From Bacillus pseudomycoides DSM 12442 (lineage in GTDB: Bacteria; Bacillota; Bacilli; Bacillales; Bacillaceae_G): 9,062 nt of DNA. Shown here in pieces: positions 5,979 to 9,062 of this stretch. Under the pieces are notes generated by a model. It had not been told where the DNA came from. It saw only the letters and a list, made by a program, of their open reading frames with translations, and ran no database searches. Made by a program: the position numbers and the translations under genes. The stretch's first letter is position 1. Each line of letters begins with the position of its first letter. The DNA is taken from the NCBI RefSeq assembly GCF_000161455.1, contig NZ_CM000745.1, positions 4,222,349-4,231,410 of the forward strand, given 5' to 3'.

Positions 5979-6740
5979 CTATATTTGCTGCATGTTCATC
6001 ATGATTTTTTCAAATTTTTTTGCACTTAAAATTTCATGTGTTAAAAATTCTCCGTTATAAAAAGCTCCATATGTCGTGAAGGCACAAGGAGCATGCTGCG
6101 CATCTTCTCGCGATGTCAACTGAATGCATTTGAAAGGGATGTGATATTGCTGAGTGATATTGGCCAATTCTTGATGAATGTAATAATCAGTATAAGGACA
6201 CTGATTTGTATAATAGACAACCAAGCCGTTTTGATTTGGAATCTTCATGTCCTTGGCGCTTGCTGTGAAATGTGGTGAAGGAGCATTTGGATCAAGTTTG
6301 TATACAAGTAATTCAAAATAAGGCGGTGCTGTATCACATACTTGAAACCCTTTTTTCTTTAAGTAGCCGCCATCTGATAAATAGGGGCGTTTTTTCTTGC
6401 TTGAAATAACAACGATTCCATGCTTTCCTTTCGCTTTAGAATCTTGCATACATTCTTCTAAGAGCTGTGCACCATAGCCTTGCCCTTTAAAACGCCCCGA
6501 TACCCAAAAGCAATTGATGAATGTGTATCCTGGTGCAGAGATAGGCACCCATGCATACTCAGCCGGAATGTGTTCAATGAACACCTTTCCTTTTACATCT
6601 AGCTTTTTAAACATAAGTCCTTCTTCAAATCGATCCTTTAGCCACTCTTTTTTTAGCTCGACACCACGTTTCACTTTTTTGTCTGACATTGCACAGCAGA
6701 TATGTTCTTGTTCAATATTATCTCGTGTAACAATTTTCAA
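5979..6740 (-). CDS. yoaP: YoaP-like GNAT N-acetyltransferase with C-terminal YoaP domain
   Basis: This 253-residue protein resembles B. subtilis YoaP over its whole length. The N-terminal GNAT domain contains EHICCA (12-17) and the acetyl-CoA pyrophosphate loop KGQGYG (85-90). The motif CDTAPPYFELLV (135-146) closes it. The C-terminal YoaP domain (about 170-248) has a thioredoxin-like look: YYTNQCPYTDYY (176-187), with C181 where a redox fold would place its active cysteine, then FYNGEFLTHEIL. The acceptor substrate is unknown. The start is set at TTG 6740-6738. This matches the YoaP N-terminus, has a weak GGGGAAAG site four bases upstream and overlaps the upstream phosphatase gene by 23 bases. 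The longest frame (TTG at 6782) has no binding site and adds 14 residues translated from phosphatase codons. Translational coupling with the phosphatase gene is likely. Confidence 0.82.
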   Translation of the reverse strand: MKIVTRDNIEQEHICCAMSDKKVKRGVELKKEWLKDRFEEGLMFKKLDVKGKVFIEHIPAEYAWVPISAPGYTFINCFWVSGRFKGQGYGAQLLEECMQDSKAKGKHGIVVISSKKKRPYLSDGGYLKKKGFQVCDTAPPYFELLVYKLDPNAPSPHFTASAKDMKIPNQNGLVVYYTNQCPYTDYYIHQELANITQQYHIPFKCIQLTSREDAQHAPCAFTTYGAFYNGEFLTHEILSAKKFEKIMMNMQQI

Positions 6741-7287
6741 CGGTCTTTCCCCACAATCTGTGGATTGTCGTTTGTTCATCAATTGTAATTTCGTAAATAT
6801 CAGGATTGCTTAAGTTTTTCCATTCTAAAAAACCAATCCGATTATCAAAGTACTTTAAAATGAGCGTTAATAAATTTCCATGTGTAACAAGTAATGTTAC
6901 TTGGTGTTCTTGTTGTAAAATATCTTGAATAAGCGATGCAACGCGGTCCATCGCTTGTTTTGTTGACTCTCCGCCTAAAAAGGCAATATCTATATTTGTA
7001 AAAGTATATTCTAGTTTCTGTAGCCAATCTTTCATTGGATTATTGCTTAATATGCGTTCCTCTAGGCGCTCATCTTCGCCTACGGGTAGATTGGTTCGTA
7101 ATGCAAATGGTGCAATGGATTGAATGGCTCGAGTGAAAGGGCTTGAAATAATGGACTCTATTTGCAGGTTATTTTGTATGAGAAAATCAGCAAGAAAGTG
7201 TGCTTGCTTTTCTCCTGCAATTGTTAGTGCTGCATCTCGTTCTTGTCCAGTTGCTGAGCAGTGACGTACTGCGATAAGTTTTTTCAA
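6718..7287 (-). CDS. Histidine phosphatase (phosphoglycerate mutase-like) family protein
   Basis: This is a 189-residue member of the histidine phosphatase superfamily, which uses a phosphohistidine intermediate. The N-terminal motif is RHC (R8-H9-C10), where most members have RHG; H9 is the nucleophile. Other catalytic elements are R53 in SSPFTRA, the acid region LEER (75-78) and H136 in VTHGN. The substrate is unknown; the family covers sugar phosphates, nucleotides and protein phosphates. The start is set at TTG 7287-7285, which has GAGGG seven bases upstream and places the catalytic RHC at residues 8-10, as is usual. ATG at 7317 would add ten residues and has no binding site. It is the first gene of the - strand operon with the YoaP-like and YbaK-type genes. 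No clear promoter was found, so some read-through from the YhfC gene is possible. Confidence 0.85.
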   Translation of the reverse strand: MKKLIAVRHCSATGQERDAALTIAGEKQAHFLADFLIQNNLQIESIISSPFTRAIQSIAPFALRTNLPVGEDERLEERILSNNPMKDWLQKLEYTFTNIDIAFLGGESTKQAMDRVASLIQDILQQEHQVTLLVTHGNLLTLILKYFDNRIGFLEWKNLSNPDIYEITIDEQTTIHRLWGKTVENCYTR

Positions 7288-7294
7288 AATCCAT

Positions 7295-7299
7295 CCCTC
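7295..7299 (-). promoter_or_regulatory. Ribosome binding site that fixes a TTG start (histidine phosphatase)
   Basis: On the minus strand this reads GAGGG, in the context TGAGGGATGG, seven bases before TTG at 7287-7285. It lies downstream of the alternative ATG at 7317 and so favours the shorter product. Confidence 0.65.
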
Positions 7300-7354
7300 A
7301 TTTTTTAAGTTGACCATACATACTTCGACAAATAGGAAAAAAATCCTCTATACA

Positions 7355-7387
7355 AAAAAAGCTAAGCCGCATGGACTTAGCTTTTTT
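7355..7387 (-). terminator. Terminator of the YhfC-family gene
   Basis: On the + strand AAAAAAGCTAAG (7355-7366) pairs with CTTAGCTTTTTT (7376-7387) around a nine-base loop. Read on the minus strand it ends in seven T (7360-7354). The YhfC-family stop codon (7379-7377) lies in its 5' arm. The A-rich flanks make it nearly symmetric, so it could also stop + strand transcription. Confidence 0.82.
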
Positions 7388-8156
7388 CGGATTCAATTGT
7401 TAATTTGTCTTTCATTTTACGAATAAGAATGAAAGCGCAAATCGTAAAAATAAGCGTGATTCCTTCTGCAACAAATATGTTGATAACTTGCTTTTGATAA
7501 AGAGCTGCAAAGAAGTCTATAAATGCATGGAACAAGCCGGCATATATAACAAAAATATATTTCTTATGTTTTACGCCGTATAATACAAGCATTGAGAAGG
7601 CGATTTGTAAGACCAAAGCTAAGATTCTTTCTAAGCTACCAAGTAGGTAGAGATAGGAAGGAGTGCTAAGTAATAAATCTTGCACTTGACTGAGCTGAGG
7701 GGCCTTTTCAATAAGTTTTGAAAAACTTCCATTATTGATTGAAATAGCAAAGTATAGAGTTTGAAGACTAGCTAGAGCCCCAATTGAAATAGATTCAATC
7801 CCTCCGTGTCCAATTCCATATGCTAAACCATCTTTATATTCTTGATATTTCTTAAGTAAATAGAAGAAGGCTATGAATCGACCTGCTTCTTCAAAGATAG
7901 CGGCAGTAAGTCCACCATAGATGGCATAAAGAAATGGGTTTTTCAATATTTCCGATGTTGTTGGATTGCCCAGCATAAATACGTGAAAAGGTGTTTCGAG
8001 AATTTGTGAAAATCCAATAAAGATAAGAACCCCAACACCAACAACTTTCCAGTTTATATGATATTTTTTTCGAAAATAAATAAGTACAATAATTGGAACT
8101 AGAACCGAAATCGCTAGTTGCACAATCATACTGGTAATTACAGCATTTGAAACCAT
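7377..8156 (-). CDS. YhfC-family intramembrane metalloprotease-like protein
   Basis: This 259-residue polytopic membrane protein fits the YhfC family (putative membrane peptidase). Hydrophobic segments occur at about residues 5-27, 38-53, 78-101, 112-140, 165-195, 199-220 and 224-245. Conserved polar motifs inside them are FEEAGRF (88-94), GIGHGGIES (114-122, with H117 and E121) and FHAFID (209-214, with H210 and D214). Paired Glu and His residues in membrane helices resemble the layout of PrsW and CAAX-type proteases, but protease activity and substrates are not demonstrated for this family as far as I know. The start is set at ATG 8156, with GCGGTGA ending five bases upstream. The GTG at 8165, part of that site, opens the longest frame. 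The gene is divergent from a MerR/TipAS regulator gene, which may or may not control it. Confidence 0.83.
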   Translation of the reverse strand: MVSNAVITSMIVQLAISVLVPIIVLIYFRKKYHINWKVVGVGVLIFIGFSQILETPFHVFMLGNPTTSEILKNPFLYAIYGGLTAAIFEEAGRFIAFFYLLKKYQEYKDGLAYGIGHGGIESISIGALASLQTLYFAISINNGSFSKLIEKAPQLSQVQDLLLSTPSYLYLLGSLERILALVLQIAFSMLVLYGVKHKKYIFVIYAGLFHAFIDFFAALYQKQVINIFVAEGITLIFTICAFILIRKMKDKLTIESEKS

Positions 8157-8174
8157 ATTTTTCACCGCTTTCTA

Positions 8175-8190
8175 ATATATGTACATATAT
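8175..8190. repeat. 16-base perfect palindrome upstream of the YhfC-family gene
   Basis: ATATATGTACATATAT is a perfect inverted repeat centred at 8182/8183, beginning 18 bases upstream of the preferred YhfC-family start. The position suits an operator overlapping the promoter or transcription start. Its ATGTACAT core resembles PadR- or GntR-type sites, but the flanks are plain alternating AT, which can be palindromic by chance. Confidence 0.45.
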
Positions 8191-8270
8191 ATTATGCCTG
8201 AATTTTAAGGGAATGTGGAGTGGAGGAGTTTTTAGTCATAAAAAACACATAATTTAATAATCATTTTTTA

Positions 8271-8301
8271 TTGACTCTCATGTTACGTAATACTTTATTG
8301 T
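8271..8301 (+). promoter_or_regulatory. MerR-type promoter and operator of the regulator gene
   Basis: TTGACT (8271-8276) and TATTGT (8296-8301) are separated by 19 bases, the over-long spacer typical of promoters that MerR proteins activate by twisting DNA. The palindrome TTACGTAA (8283-8290) is centred at 8286/8287, essentially the middle of that spacer. The extended sequence CTCATGTTACGTAATA resembles operators of Mta/TipA-type regulators. It lies just upstream of the merR gene, so autoregulation is the natural reading. Transcription would start near 8308, leaving about 16 leader bases. Confidence 0.6.
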
Positions 8302-8323
8302 ATGTATGAAGGGAGGCGAAACA

Positions 8324-9058
8324 ATGACAATGAGGGTAAAAGAAGTAGCTGATTTAGTTGGTATTAGTGTGCGCACACTGCATCATTATGATGAAATTGG
8401 GTTGTTAACCCCAGACGAGACGACAGAGTCAGGGTATCGTCTGTATTCCAATGAAAATCTAGAGACATTGCAGCAAATTTTATTTTTTAAAGAGCTTGGC
8501 TTCCCTTTAAAGAAGATTAAGGAAATTATCATGAGCCCTTCATTTGACCGGGAAGAAGCGCTTCAATTGCATAAGAAAATGCTGCTCGAGAAGCGAGCTA
8601 GACTGGATAAGGTGATTGCGACAATTGATAAGACAATTAAGCATACAAAAGGAGAGATTCAAATGACGAATAAAGAAAAATTTGAAGGATTTGATTTCAG
8701 CCAAAACCCATATGAGCAAGAAGCACGTGAGAGATGGGGAGACGAAGCTGTGGATAAAGCGAATAAGACAGCAGCTGGCATGCCTAAAGAAAAGCAAGAA
8801 GAGTTTAATGGCATTTATAGAAAGCTGGCTACACTTCGAAATGGCGCGCCTGATTCTAAAGAAGCACAAGAAGCAATCCAAGAATGGTACGATTACTTGC
8901 AAAACTTCGGTCAATATTCATTAGAGACATTCAAAGGATTAGGTCAAATGTATGTAGATGATGAACGTTTTATAAAAAATATTGACCAATTTGGAGAAGG
9001 TTTAGCACAGTTTATGTGCGATGCAATGGCGGTATACGCAGATAACCGTAAAAAATAA
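8324..9058 (+). CDS. MerR-family transcriptional activator with TipAS ligand-binding domain (Mta-like)
   Basis: This complete 244-residue regulator is organised like B. subtilis Mta and Streptomyces TipAL. The N-terminal winged helix-turn-helix (about 4-70) has VKEVADLVGISVRTLHHYDE and GYRLYS. A helical dimerisation arm follows (about 75-110). The C-terminal TipAS antibiotic-recognition domain (about 114-244) shows GIYRKLA, GLGQMYVDDERF and YGEGLA-like FGEGLAQF. Proteins of this class bind hydrophobic compounds such as thiopeptides and activate efflux or self genes. ATG 8324 is chosen because GGAGG (8312-8316) lies seven bases upstream; ATG 8306 has no site and would begin at or before the predicted transcription start. 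An internal ribosome binding site precedes M114. No efflux gene is visible in the window. The neighbouring YhfC-family gene is divergent. Confidence 0.9.
   Translation: MTMRVKEVADLVGISVRTLHHYDEIGLLTPDETTESGYRLYSNENLETLQQILFFKELGFPLKKIKEIIMSPSFDREEALQLHKKMLLEKRARLDKVIATIDKTIKHTKGEIQMTNKEKFEGFDFSQNPYEQEARERWGDEAVDKANKTAAGMPKEKQEEFNGIYRKLATLRNGAPDSKEAQEAIQEWYDYLQNFGQYSLETFKGLGQMYVDDERFIKNIDQFGEGLAQFMCDAMAVYADNRKK
8648..8665 (+). promoter_or_regulatory. Internal ribosome binding site and ATG for a TipAS-only product
   Basis: AAAGGAGA (8648-8655) is followed, eight bases after its GGAG, by an in-frame ATG at 8663-8665. Initiation there would yield a 131-residue protein consisting of the ligand-binding TipAS domain without the DNA-binding region. 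In Streptomyces lividans tipA, exactly such an internal start makes TipAS. Here it is inferred from sequence alone. Confidence 0.55.
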
Positions 9059-9062
9059 AAAA

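Noticed and set aside
8214..8229. Ribosome-binding-like sequence GTGGAGTGGAGGAG in the gap before the MerR gene
   Set aside because: No start codon with a usable reading frame follows at a proper distance on the + strand, so it is not evidence of a small gene.
8682..8924. 80-codon + strand frame inside the MerR gene
   Set aside because: It overlaps the well-supported TipAS domain in another frame, lacks a ribosome binding site and has no recognisable domain.

Overview
The window reads as a stretch of low-GC Firmicute chromosome, most likely from the Bacillus cereus group. The basis is a set of Bacillus-type proteins recognised from memory (YunB, YunC, YunD, LytH, LipA, a YoaP-like acetyltransferase, a YhfC-type membrane protein and an Mta/TipAS-type MerR regulator), AT-rich sequence, strong GGAGG ribosome binding sites and Bacillus-style intrinsic terminators. 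No insertion sequence, phage gene, CRISPR array, tRNA or rRNA was seen. No stretch over 300 bases lacks a gene.

Layout. Positions 1-72 hold the 3' end of an upstream + strand transcript, closing in a strong terminator. A small three-helix membrane protein (99-383, -) is divergent from the + strand series yunD (563-1978), yunC (2046-2348) and yunB (2404-3141). These converge on a sporulation M23 endopeptidase of LytH type (3300-4298, -). lipA (4489-5385, +) is divergent from lytH and has its own sigmaA-like promoter. A bidirectional terminator (5390-5430) separates lipA from a compact - strand operon: histidine phosphatase (6718-7287), YoaP-like GNAT acetyltransferase (5979-6740) and YbaK-type aminoacyl-tRNA deacylase (5483-5959). 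Next comes a YhfC-family membrane protein (7377-8156, -), divergent from a complete MerR/TipAS regulator (8324-9058, +).

How the genes relate. YunB and LytH are sporulation proteins. LipA makes the lipoyl cofactor. YunD and YunC are conserved proteins of poorly defined role. The phosphatase-YoaP-YbaK operon and the YhfC/MerR pair look like housekeeping or stress accessory functions.

Main points of interest. (1) yunD appears to start at a CTG codon (563); the first conventional in-frame start, GTG at 722, would delete the metal-binding N-terminus. (2) The yunB ribosome binding site lies in the 3' arm of a terminator-like hairpin, whose loop carries a possible sporulation-type -10 element. (3) The MerR gene has a strong internal ribosome binding site that would express the ligand-binding TipAS domain alone. 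(4) Several starts are moved from the longest open frame to TTG or ATG codons that have proper ribosome binding sites.
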